The position numbers and the translations under genes were made by a program. The notes under the pieces were generated by a model that did no database searches, had not been told where the DNA came from, and saw only the letters and a program-made list of their open reading frames with translations. Source: a virus. From it: 33,427 nucleotides of DNA. The stretch is from positions 1 to 33,427 of IMG/VR virus record IMGVR_UViG_3300046000_007766; one strand, 5' to 3'. Of the stretch, positions 12,228 through 19,309 are shown in pieces (the first letter of the stretch is position 1; each line of letters starts with the position of its first letter).

Positions 12228-12838
12228 TGAGTTTAAAAAGTTTACAAGAGAAGATCGGAGTAGCAGCTGATGGTGCTTTCGGTCCAGGTACAATGAAAAA
12301 AGCAATGGAGTTTTATAAATTATCTCCTATTCGTGCTGCTCATTTTTTTGCTCAAACATCACATGAAACAGGTGGTTTTAAAGCATTTTCAGAAAACTTA
12401 AATTATTCAGCTCAAGGTTTACAAGGTATCTTTGGAAAATATTTTCCCGGTAATCTAGAAGAGTCTTATGCCCGCCAACCAGAAAAAATTGCTAACCGTG
12501 TTTATGCCTCTAGAATGGGTAACGGAGATGAAGCATCTGGTGATGGATGGAAATTTAGAGGTAGAGGTGCTCTTCAATTGACTGGTAAAGCTAATTATGA
12601 AGCTTTTGCTAAATTTTTAAATAATAACGAGGTCTTAACTGATCCTGACACAGTTGCTACTAAGTATGCCTTTGAATCAGCTATGTTCTTCTTTGAAAGA
12701 AATAAGCTATGGGCTATTTGTGATAAAGGTATTAACGATGCTTCAATTTTAGAACTTACAAAACGAATTAACGGAGGTACTCACGGTTTAGAAGATAGAA
12801 AAACTAAAACTTACAAATATTACGAATACGTTAAATAA
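12227..12838 (+). CDS. GH19 endolysin (chitinase/lysozyme family)
   Basis: 203 residues. Residues 1-30 look like a short peptidoglycan-binding-like start (LQEKIGVAADGAFGPGT). The GH19 catalytic core follows: AHFFAQTSHETGGF with catalytic Glu47, a second acidic residue Glu56 in FSENLNY, and GRGALQLTGKANY. Phage GH19 enzymes cleave the glycan strands of peptidoglycan. There is no signal peptide, so it needs a holin. Coupled by TAATG on both sides. It provides the muramidase activity absent from the gp5-like spike downstream. Confidence 0.88.
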   Translation: MSLKSLQEKIGVAADGAFGPGTMKKAMEFYKLSPIRAAHFFAQTSHETGGFKAFSENLNYSAQGLQGIFGKYFPGNLEESYARQPEKIANRVYASRMGNGDEASGDGWKFRGRGALQLTGKANYEAFAKFLNNNEVLTDPDTVATKYAFESAMFFFERNKLWAICDKGINDASILELTKRINGGTHGLEDRKTKTYKYYEYVK

Positions 12839-13428
12839 TGGGATACTCAAAAGAAAAAATAGAAGGAGCTGTAAAATCAAAAGGATATGCTTGGTTTGAA
12901 GGCGAAAAAGATTTCGATGTAAACATCGTTGGTGTTAGAAATTCCGCTACCGGAAATAAAGTAACTAACGTTTTTGATGACGTTATGACACTTTCTTACA
13001 AAGAAGGTGGTGTGTGGAAATATCATGAATGGCCCTGCACTACTGATCCAGGAACTAAAGGTGTTAAAGAATACCACAATGCAGCTGGGGTTGCTCGTTT
13101 AGTTGAAGGTCAATATAGAGGTTCACACACCCTAGGTTTACACCAAGGAAAATACGAAGCTTTAAAACAACAAAAACCAGTTAAAGTTTATCGTGATGCT
13201 AACAAAGACATGACTTATGATGAGTCAAAAATCCAAGAAGGTATCTTCGGTATTAATATCCATAAAGCAGGTGCAGATTCTACTTACGTAGAAAACTGGT
13301 CTGAAGGATGTCAAGTGTTTAAAAAAGCAGCTGATTTTGAATCATTTATGGCTATTGCTCGTAAAGCAGCCGCTATTCATGGTAAATCATTTACTTATAC
13401 ACTTATCGAATCTTCCGATATAAAATAA
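12838..13428 (+). CDS. YkuD-motif (L,D-transpeptidase-like) peptidoglycan enzyme
   Basis: 196 residues. The C-terminal part contains GINIHKAG...WSEGCQVF, with His142, Ser155, Gly157 and Cys158, the HX(12-17)SxGC signature of the YkuD fold. Upstream are GVARLVEGQYRG, TLGLHQGKYEAL and PVKVYRDANKD, patterns I associate with phage relatives that sit next to lysins. No signal peptide. It probably cuts or exchanges peptide crosslinks and works together with the GH19 enzyme, to which it is coupled by TAATG. Hydrolase and transpeptidase roles cannot be separated from the sequence. Confidence 0.65.
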   Translation: MGYSKEKIEGAVKSKGYAWFEGEKDFDVNIVGVRNSATGNKVTNVFDDVMTLSYKEGGVWKYHEWPCTTDPGTKGVKEYHNAAGVARLVEGQYRGSHTLGLHQGKYEALKQQKPVKVYRDANKDMTYDESKIQEGIFGINIHKAGADSTYVENWSEGCQVFKKAADFESFMAIARKAAAIHGKSFTYTLIESSDIK

Positions 13429-13450
13429 CTATATAAACGTATTATATAAA

Positions 13451-13481
13451 AGGCGCGGGGTATTGTGAATACCTCGCGTCT
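13451..13481 (+). terminator. Strong hairpin after the lysis genes
   Basis: A 12-bp stem at 13451-13462 with 13470-13481 (two G.T pairs, GC-rich core, 7-base loop) follows the last lysis gene by 22 bases. It is flanked by ATATAAACG (13432-13440) and CGTTTATAT (13484-13492), which could extend the structure. The T-tract is weak, so it may be a terminator or an mRNA-stabilising end. Confidence 0.6.
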
Positions 13482-13522
13482 TGCGTTTATATGCGCTATA
13501 GAAACGTTTTATACATATATTT

Positions 13523-13966
13523 ATGGTTGTGGACATAAACAAAATATTTGGATTGTTTAACAATGAAGAACCTGAATCTCTGAGGGAAAAAGCAGAGATG
13601 ACAGATACTTTATTAAACTATAAAGAACATCCTTTATTCTGGGTAGGTATGTTTAAAAAACTTATCCACAATCATAAAACACTTGAACATAAAATATTAG
13701 ATTTCTTTTCCAATATGGATGAGGAATTAGATTTGTATGATGTTGAACAAGCCGGAGAATTTGTAGTATATAATAGAGCTTGGTTTTGGATATCAAAAAT
13801 TGATCCCCAAGATAGGAAACATCAAGAATCTATCATACATTATACCGACGAGTTCTTAGAGACATACTTAAAATTCACTATTTCATACTTCCAGGAATTT
13901 GAAGAATATGAAAAATGTGCGCATTTAAAAAAGATTTTAGACTTAGTACAAAGTCTTTTAAACTAA
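13523..13966 (+). CDS. Hypothetical protein with UVR-like C-terminal helix
   Basis: 147 residues, acidic and largely helical, no membrane segment. The C-terminal EEYEKCAHLKKILDLVQSLL resembles the UVR motif that lets UvrB and UvrC and some Clp proteins dimerise, but it is short and the match may be superficial. The ATG at 13523 overlaps an AT-rich TATATTTATG; an internal start at residue 26 (MTDTLLNYKEH) is possible. No family recognised. Confidence 0.55.
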   Translation: MVVDINKIFGLFNNEEPESLREKAEMTDTLLNYKEHPLFWVGMFKKLIHNHKTLEHKILDFFSNMDEELDLYDVEQAGEFVVYNRAWFWISKIDPQDRKHQESIIHYTDEFLETYLKFTISYFQEFEEYEKCAHLKKILDLVQSLLN

Positions 13967-13967
13967 G

Positions 13968-13999
13968 CTTGGAGGTGTATCCTATATAATGTATATTGG
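13968..13999 (+). promoter_or_regulatory. Promoter, CTTGG-N19-TATATTGG type
   Basis: CTTGG at 13968-13972 and TATATTGG at 13992-13999, exactly at the shared 24-base pitch, 33 bases before the ATG at 14033. It would drive the gene group that leads to the HD hydrolase and the sigma factor. Confidence 0.65.
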
Positions 14000-14032
14000 G
14001 GATACGGGAAAAAAAGAAAATAAAAGAATGTT

Positions 14033-14230
14033 ATGAAAAACAGAGATATTATAATGAGACGGTTGGAACGAGCCGAGGGAGAAATTGAGAAATTGTATCT
14101 ATTCCTAAATCGTGGAGGTTCGAGAGAACAAGTAGAAGAAGTATTGATTACCCTTCGAGAAACTATTAGCGATGCTAAAGCATTCGTTCAACAAGAACCC
14201 CTATCACCTGGAGAAATTAATCCTTTTTAA
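14033..14230 (+). CDS. Small helical phage protein
   Basis: 65 residues, mostly coiled-coil-like (MRRLERAEGEIEKLYLFLNR, EVLITLRETISDAKAFV) with a short C-terminal tail. Proteins with this outline (a RLER.EG.I..L start) occur, as I recall, next to HD and gp55 genes in other T4-like phages; role unknown. First gene after the promoter at 13968 and 3 bases from the next gene. Confidence 0.6.
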   Translation: MKNRDIIMRRLERAEGEIEKLYLFLNRGGSREQVEEVLITLRETISDAKAFVQQEPLSPGEINPF

Positions 14231-14233
14231 TTT

Positions 14234-15019
14234 ATGCAACTATCGGCTGAACAGATCCAACAAAATTGGATGGACTTTATTGGTTTTATTGATGACCATA
14301 TCTCTGAACCACGTAAAACTGCTCTTAAAGAGTTTTATCAAAAATATGAAGACCGTATCATCTTAATGCCGGCGGCTCATAAAAAAGAATACCATAATGC
14401 TTTTCCTGGAGGATATATTGAACATGTTAACCGTGTTGTAACTTGTGCTCTTCATCTTCATAAATTGTGGGGTGATATGGGTGCTGCTCTAGATACATTT
14501 ACTAAAGAAGAACTTGTATTTTCTGCTTTAAATCATGACCTGGGTAAAATGGGTTCCGAAGAGGAAGAATCATATGTTCCTCAAACAGATAATTGGAGAC
14601 GTGAAAAACTTGGTGAAGACTATATGTTTAATACTAAAGTCCCATTCGCATCTGTTCCCGATCGTGGTCTATTCCTACTCCAGGCGCATGATGTAAAATA
14701 CACATTTAATGAAATGGTAGCTATCCAGACGCATGATGGTTTATATGATGAGGCAAATAAGAAATATCTTATGACTTATATGCCCGAACAAAAACCTCGC
14801 ACTGCTCTCCCATTTATTGTACACCAGGCCGATTTGATGGCAGCACGTATTGAATTTGAACGTGAGTGGTTACCTAAACTAAATAGTAGCGTGGATACTC
14901 CAAAGAAAGGTTTTACATTAGAGTCAAATAAAAAAACACCTTCAAAACCTAATTCCCAAACAAAAGCATTAGGTTCACTTAAAAATGAAGGTCTTAAAAA
15001 TTTATTAGACAATTTATGA
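14234..15019 (+). CDS. HD-domain phosphohydrolase
   Basis: 261 residues. Metal-binding HD pattern: His64 in GGYIEHV, His101-Asp102 in LNHDLGK, a further His167-Asp168 in THDG, and Asp200 in VHQADLMAARIEFER. The core thus has the H...HD...D arrangement of HD phosphohydrolases, which act on nucleotides, cyclic nucleotides or RNA 3' ends. The last 45 residues are Ser/Lys/Asn-rich and probably disordered. No substrate can be assigned. Its stop overlaps the next start (ATGA). Confidence 0.8.
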   Translation: MQLSAEQIQQNWMDFIGFIDDHISEPRKTALKEFYQKYEDRIILMPAAHKKEYHNAFPGGYIEHVNRVVTCALHLHKLWGDMGAALDTFTKEELVFSALNHDLGKMGSEEEESYVPQTDNWRREKLGEDYMFNTKVPFASVPDRGLFLLQAHDVKYTFNEMVAIQTHDGLYDEANKKYLMTYMPEQKPRTALPFIVHQADLMAARIEFEREWLPKLNSSVDTPKKGFTLESNKKTPSKPNSQTKALGSLKNEGLKNLLDNL

Positions 15020-15291
15020 TAATATTGACAATAATTTTAGGTATAACGGTCGTGATCTTAGGATACACGACCTTTAACCTCTTACGTAAAAACGAAAAAC
15101 AAGAGGATATTCTCGTAGGATACATGACCTACCTTAATAAAGTATCAGATACAATTGAGGTAGCAGATAAAAAACTTAAGGAATTAGATTATAAAGGTAG
15201 TTTTAAAGCCGATGATGAAGTTGGTTTTGTGTTTGAACAAATAAAATCCATCCAAACTATTTTAAATTCCTTCAATATTAAAAATTTATAA
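15016..15291 (+). CDS. Small membrane-anchored coiled-coil protein
   Basis: 91 residues: an N-terminal hydrophobic segment (about 1-20, MIILTIILGITVVILGYTTF), then a helical region with KVSDTIEVADKKLKELD and DDEVGFVFEQIKSIQTIL. The DDEVG.F...IK.IQ motif is one I associate with small proteins next to the late sigma factor in T4-like phages. Role unknown. It overlaps the HD gene by 4 bases and lies 1 base before the sigma gene. Confidence 0.6.
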   Translation: MIILTIILGITVVILGYTTFNLLRKNEKQEDILVGYMTYLNKVSDTIEVADKKLKELDYKGSFKADDEVGFVFEQIKSIQTILNSFNIKNL

Positions 15292-15292
15292 T

Positions 15293-16000
15293 ATGGAAGG
15301 TGTTGTAAAGAAAAAAAAGAAGGGGATACAATACTTTACTCAAGAAACTGAGAATGCTATTGTACGTTATAATAATACTTTAGATTCTGAAGAACGTTCT
15401 AGAATTTATAGAAGTGAAATCCACTATGCTTTTTTTAAACTCACAGAAAATATCATCCATACGTTTAAATTTTATTATACGGAGGTAGAAAATATTGAAG
15501 ATTTACAACATGAAGTAATTACTTTCCTTTTATCTAAAATTCATTTGTTTAATCCTGCTAAAGGAGCTAAAGCATATTCTTATTTTGGTACTATTGCAAA
15601 ACGTTATCTAATCCTTTCAAACCAAAAGAATTATAAAAAACGTGTTGATACTTCACCTATTGAAATTCTAGAGGAAGACGAAAATCATTCATACCATATT
15701 GATGGGGATAATCATGATGAACGTTTATCTATGTTTATAGATGATTTTACTGATTATTGTAGCAAAAACATATACGAGTTATTCCCTAAAGAATCAGATG
15801 CTCAAATAGCTGATGCTATTCTTGAGTTATTTCGTAAACGAGAAAATTTAGATATTTTTAATAAAAAAGCACTTTACATTTATATCCGTGAAATAGTTGA
15901 TGTTAAGACTCCTAAGATTACTAAAATAGCTAATCAATTATATGATGTCTTTAAAAAAGGTTATATATTTTATTTAGAACACGGATATACAAAGTTTTAG
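15293..16000 (+). CDS. Late-transcription sigma factor, T4 gp55-like
   Basis: 235 residues. Residues about 45-117 match sigma region 2: NIEDLQHEVITFLLSKIHLF, then NPAKGAKAYSYFGTIAKRYL and a basic NQKNYKKR. T4 gp55 is a short sigma that keeps region 2 and lacks region 4, recognising only a -10-like late promoter with the help of the sliding clamp. The basic N-terminus (KKKKK) is notable; the C-terminal half is helical and diverged. The product would direct host RNA polymerase to the structural genes that follow. No region 4 helix-turn-helix is evident. Confidence 0.8.
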   Translation: MEGVVKKKKKGIQYFTQETENAIVRYNNTLDSEERSRIYRSEIHYAFFKLTENIIHTFKFYYTEVENIEDLQHEVITFLLSKIHLFNPAKGAKAYSYFGTIAKRYLILSNQKNYKKRVDTSPIEILEEDENHSYHIDGDNHDERLSMFIDDFTDYCSKNIYELFPKESDAQIADAILELFRKRENLDIFNKKALYIYIREIVDVKTPKITKIANQLYDVFKKGYIFYLEHGYTKF

Positions 16001-16005
16001 TTTTC

Positions 16006-16015
16006 ATATTTATAA
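16006..16015 (+). promoter_or_regulatory. ATATTTATAA motif before 16034
   Basis: Copy of the recurring 10-mer, 18 bases before the ATG at 16034, the first gene after the sigma factor. No TTTG box at the early-promoter distance. Candidate late promoter element. Confidence 0.35.
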
Positions 16016-16033
16016 GAAACTAATTGTATATTT

Positions 16034-16369
16034 ATGTCACAATTCGATAACGTTGTTTTTGGTAAGAAAAAATTCTCTGATATTTTAGAGGAAATTTATA
16101 ATAACCAAAAGAAAAAAGACCAACAAGTTACAGCTCTTATTTCCGAACTAAAACCACTAATTTCAGATATTGGTGATGCTACTTTAGTTGTTCCTTTAAT
16201 TAAGGAATATATGGAAATTAGTGTTAAAAACGATGATATTTTAATTAAAATGGCTGCGTTAGCACAACGTGCTATGCAAACCCAAACCGCAGAAGGTAAT
16301 CTAACCATTTCTGAAGAAGAAAAAGAACAACTTCTTTCTGCTATGAATGAATTAAAAGGAGAAAAATAA
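16034..16369 (+). CDS. Conserved hypothetical phage protein (111 aa)
   Basis: 111 residues, helical, soluble (FGKKKFSDILEEIYNNQKKKD, a DATLVVPLIKEYMEISVKND stretch). It sits directly before the spike gene and is coupled to it by TAATG, so it probably belongs to the tail/baseplate module as an assembly factor or minor component. No family recognised. Confidence 0.6.
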   Translation: MSQFDNVVFGKKKFSDILEEIYNNQKKKDQQVTALISELKPLISDIGDATLVVPLIKEYMEISVKNDDILIKMAALAQRAMQTQTAEGNLTISEEEKEQLLSAMNELKGEK

Positions 16370-17601
16370 TGACTCAATATGGATTTTCTTCTTTAAACCA
16401 AAATCTTAATTCAAATGCTAATAATAACTTTAATGTTAATACAGCGGCTTCTGTAAATGAAGTAGTACAAGCTGTAAGAGTATTAAGTATAGTTTTAGAT
16501 GAAAATCACCCTAAATTTAAAGAATTAGGTGAATGGAATGCTTTAGGTACAATTGAATATGAAGTTGTAAACAATCCTTTACCATCTCCATCATTACCCA
16601 CAGCTAAACCTTTAGATCCTAATAATAAAAATTTCCCATTAGTAAATGAAATAGTCTATATTATTTCTTTACCTTCAACTGATTTAAATACAATTACTTC
16701 AAATAGTATTAATTATTATATTAATATTGTTTCTCTTTGGAACCACCCCCATCATAACGCTTATCCAACAGATCCTAATCTTTTACCTCCATCTCAACAA
16801 AAAGATTACATCCAAACTGAAACCGGTAATGTTAGGAGAATAACAGATCAATCTACTGAAATCTATTTAGGTAGAACATTTAAAGAACGTTCAAATATTC
16901 ATCCAATTTTACCATTTGAAGGTGATATAATTTATGAAGGTAGATGGGGTAATAGTATAAGAATTGGTTCTACAGTACCTAATACTTCTAATAACTGGTC
17001 TTCAACAGGATCTTCTGGTGACCCTATTACTATCATCAGAAATGGTCAAGGAACTCAAACAGAAGAAGGATGGATACCAACAGTTGAAGATATTAATAAT
17101 GATGATTCTTCAATTTATCTAGCTTCGACCCAAAAAGTTCCTTTAAAGGCCTCAAGTACTAACTACTTTAGTTATAAAAACAATGCACCACAAACTCCAG
17201 AGCAATATTCTGGTAAACAAGTGATTTTAAATTCTGGTAGATTAGTATTTAACACAACTGCTGATCATTTATTATTTAGCTCTAAAAAATCCATTAACTT
17301 AAATGCTGTAGATGGTGTTAATATTGATACCCCAACAATAGTTTTCCAATCAGGAAATGTGTATATAGGTTCAAAAAATGCAACTGAACCTTTACTATTA
17401 GGAAACCAAACCGTAAACTTACTAAACCAGTTAATTTCAAATTTAGCATCATTTGCACAAGTTTGTAGTATATTAGTTTCTACCCCTCCAGGAACTCCAA
17501 TAGCACCTTTAAATATAGCTGCTACTCAATTACAAGGTTCCCTAAACGCTTTACAAGCTAATTTAAATAATTTAAAATCAAAATATAATTATACAGTATA
17601 A
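16369..17601 (+). CDS. gp5-like baseplate spike protein
   Basis: 410 residues. After an Asn-rich N-terminus, residues about 30-160 look like the OB-fold part of a spike (VVQAVRVLSIVLDE, LVNEIVYIISLPS). PFEGDIIYEGRWGNSIRIGS at about 180 is the classic gp5/VgrG-type turn. Later repeats (SGKQVILNSGRLVFN, HLLFSSKKSINLNAVDG, DTPTIVFQSGNVYIGS) form the beta-helix stem. The C-terminus is helical. Unlike T4 gp5 it has no lysozyme domain. The protein would be the membrane-piercing needle of the baseplate hub. Confidence 0.8.
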   Translation: MTQYGFSSLNQNLNSNANNNFNVNTAASVNEVVQAVRVLSIVLDENHPKFKELGEWNALGTIEYEVVNNPLPSPSLPTAKPLDPNNKNFPLVNEIVYIISLPSTDLNTITSNSINYYINIVSLWNHPHHNAYPTDPNLLPPSQQKDYIQTETGNVRRITDQSTEIYLGRTFKERSNIHPILPFEGDIIYEGRWGNSIRIGSTVPNTSNNWSSTGSSGDPITIIRNGQGTQTEEGWIPTVEDINNDDSSIYLASTQKVPLKASSTNYFSYKNNAPQTPEQYSGKQVILNSGRLVFNTTADHLLFSSKKSINLNAVDGVNIDTPTIVFQSGNVYIGSKNATEPLLLGNQTVNLLNQLISNLASFAQVCSILVSTPPGTPIAPLNIAATQLQGSLNALQANLNNLKSKYNYTV

Positions 17602-18536
17602 TGGCTACTCCAATTGAATTAGATCAAATTAGATTAGAAGAATTAGCCAAAGCAGAAAAACAATCTGCCCAAGCAAACCAAAAAACTGTAGATAATACGT
17701 TAATTATAAGTGCTTTACCTGAAGATCAAAAACCCAAAGGAACAGCAAAATTACCCTCATTATTGTTTAGTTTAGGATCTCAAATCCCTCAAATTATTCA
17801 ACCCTCATTACAAAATTTAATAAACCAATACATCCAAGATATTGATATTTGTCCAAATGAGGTAACATTAAATGAATTAATTACTCAAAGAAATAATATT
17901 GCTCAATCATTAAATAATATAGGTGTTAGAGTTGATCAATTAGGTTCTTCAATAACGGGTGTATCTAATTTTTTAACTGTAACTTTAGCCCTTTTAACAT
18001 CTGTAGATGTAGCATCAGTAATAGCATCTGCTGCCGCTAAAATACTTCCTGTAGCCCCCGGAGCTGTTCCTGCTGCTTTAAACGATGCTCAAACTCTCAT
18101 AAGAAAAACTACTTTTGATAAATTAGGAAATTCTAAATTATCTAAAATTCAAGGTGTAATAAGTAGTTCTGCGTTAGTTATTTCTATTGTAGGAACTTAT
18201 ATTTTAACAGCTAAAAGTTTATTAGATATTATAGATTCTTATATAAATAAATGCCAATTAAATCCTAATATTATACCAATATCGGATACTGTTAATTCTA
18301 TAGCCACCGCCCAATTACAAGCATCTCAAACCCAAAACCAAACAACATACCAGGGTTTTATTATAGAAATAGAAGAAGTTCCATACACACCTACTGTAAC
18401 TAGAAGACGTGCTGTTGGAAAAAATCAAACAGGTATTATATTGATTCAAACAGAATTGTCATTTACAACAAATTCACAAACTTTAATAAATGAACTTAAA
18501 TTCATTATCGATAGAGATAATTTAAAAGCTTACTAA
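17601..18536 (+). CDS. Tail/baseplate-associated structural protein (311 aa)
   Basis: 311 residues. A Gln-rich charged start, then long helical and hydrophobic stretches (FLTVTLALLTSVDVASVIAS, VISSSALVISIVGTYILTA) and a beta-rich C-terminus (YQGFIIEIEEVPYTPTVTRR, TGIILIQTELSFTT). Position between the spike and gp25 suggests a hub or tail-interior component that could insert into the host membrane during DNA delivery. No firm homology by eye. Confidence 0.6.
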   Translation: MATPIELDQIRLEELAKAEKQSAQANQKTVDNTLIISALPEDQKPKGTAKLPSLLFSLGSQIPQIIQPSLQNLINQYIQDIDICPNEVTLNELITQRNNIAQSLNNIGVRVDQLGSSITGVSNFLTVTLALLTSVDVASVIASAAAKILPVAPGAVPAALNDAQTLIRKTTFDKLGNSKLSKIQGVISSSALVISIVGTYILTAKSLLDIIDSYINKCQLNPNIIPISDTVNSIATAQLQASQTQNQTTYQGFIIEIEEVPYTPTVTRRRAVGKNQTGIILIQTELSFTTNSQTLINELKFIIDRDNLKAY

Positions 18537-18540
18537 TTTT

Positions 18541-18551
18541 AATATTTATAA
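18541..18551 (+). promoter_or_regulatory. AATATTTATAA motif at a gene start
   Basis: Third exact copy of the 11-mer, 3 bases before the ATG at 18555. As at 11304, the distance is short for a normal promoter. Confidence 0.25.
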
Positions 18552-18554
18552 ACA

Positions 18555-18902
18555 ATGAAACCATCAGATTTTAAAAAAATTATTAAGGAAGCCGTAAAAG
18601 AAGCTATTCAAGAGGAATTAAAAGATATCCTGTTGGAAGCTGTACGTGCTCCTAAAACGGTTGTTAATGAAACCATAAGAGATACATACGCTCAACCACA
18701 TATTTCTCAACCAAAACAATTAACAGCTTCAGAACGCAGAGACATGTTCTCAGGAATTTTAGGTGAAATGCAAATGGGAAATCCAGCCACCTCAGCATAC
18801 GCTGGTAATTTACAAGTAGGTGGACCTGTAGATACTGTTAATGGATCGTTACCTGAAGGACAAGTAGGTTTAGATCAAATAATGGCTTTAATGAATAAAT
18901 AA
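18555..18902 (+). CDS. Small virion-module protein (115 aa)
   Basis: 115 residues: amphipathic N-terminal helix (DFKKIIKEAVKEAIQEELKD), a middle with TASERRDMFSGILGEMQMG, and a Gly-rich C-terminus ending LDQIMALMNK. Short proteins with this KEAI.EEL start are, in my memory, frequent in T4-like structural clusters, but no function is assigned. Coupled by TAATG to gp25. Confidence 0.6.
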   Translation: MKPSDFKKIIKEAVKEAIQEELKDILLEAVRAPKTVVNETIRDTYAQPHISQPKQLTASERRDMFSGILGEMQMGNPATSAYAGNLQVGGPVDTVNGSLPEGQVGLDQIMALMNK

Positions 18903-19309
18903 TGGCATTTGGAGCAAAGAAAATATTCCCTATAGATACTAAACCAGGCACTGGTGTTGGTGTTGCTATTCCTTTCAATGCTCCTGGTGTTTTTAAAATT
19001 ACTTATACTACAAGAGAAGCTACTAAATCTAATTTAATTAATTTCTTTTTAACTAATAAAGGAGAAAGATATTTAAACCCAATTTTTGGAGGAGATTTAC
19101 GAGCATTTATTTTCCAACAAATTACTACAGGGAATTTAGATTCTCTTAAACAAGATATCCAATACCAGTTAAGTGTATATTTCCCTCAAGTTGTTATATA
19201 TTCATTAGATATAACATCATCAGAAGATTATAATCAAGTTAACGTAATTTTAAAATATAACATAAAAGATACAGGTTTATCTGACATCGTAGAAATAGTA
19301 TTTACATAA
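18902..19309 (+). CDS. gp25-like baseplate wedge protein
   Basis: 135 residues, the normal size for gp25. Key features are NLINFFLTNKGERYLNPIFG, GGDLRAFIFQQIT and a C-terminal strand set (VNVILKYNIKDTGLSDIVEI). gp25 is the wedge protein that starts sheath polymerisation and is conserved in myoviruses, type VI secretion systems and other contractile systems. Coupled by TAATG to its usual partner gp6. Confidence 0.88.
   Translation: MAFGAKKIFPIDTKPGTGVGVAIPFNAPGVFKITYTTREATKSNLINFFLTNKGERYLNPIFGGDLRAFIFQQITTGNLDSLKQDIQYQLSVYFPQVVIYSLDITSSEDYNQVNVILKYNIKDTGLSDIVEIVFT

Noticed and set aside
13516-13525. TATATTTATG at 13516 and again at 16027 as a promoter box
   Set aside because: The box overlaps the start codon and no TTTG-like box lies 24 bases upstream; an AT-rich initiation context is a simpler reading.
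15293-16000. Full-length group 3/4 sigma factor of host type
   Set aside because: Only region 2 is recognisable and no region 4 helix-turn-helix is seen; the gp55-like reading fits size and position before the structural genes better.
18241-18252. TATAAATA within the 17601 gene as a T4-type late promoter
   Set aside because: It lies inside a coding region far from any start; a single match in AT-rich DNA is expected by chance.
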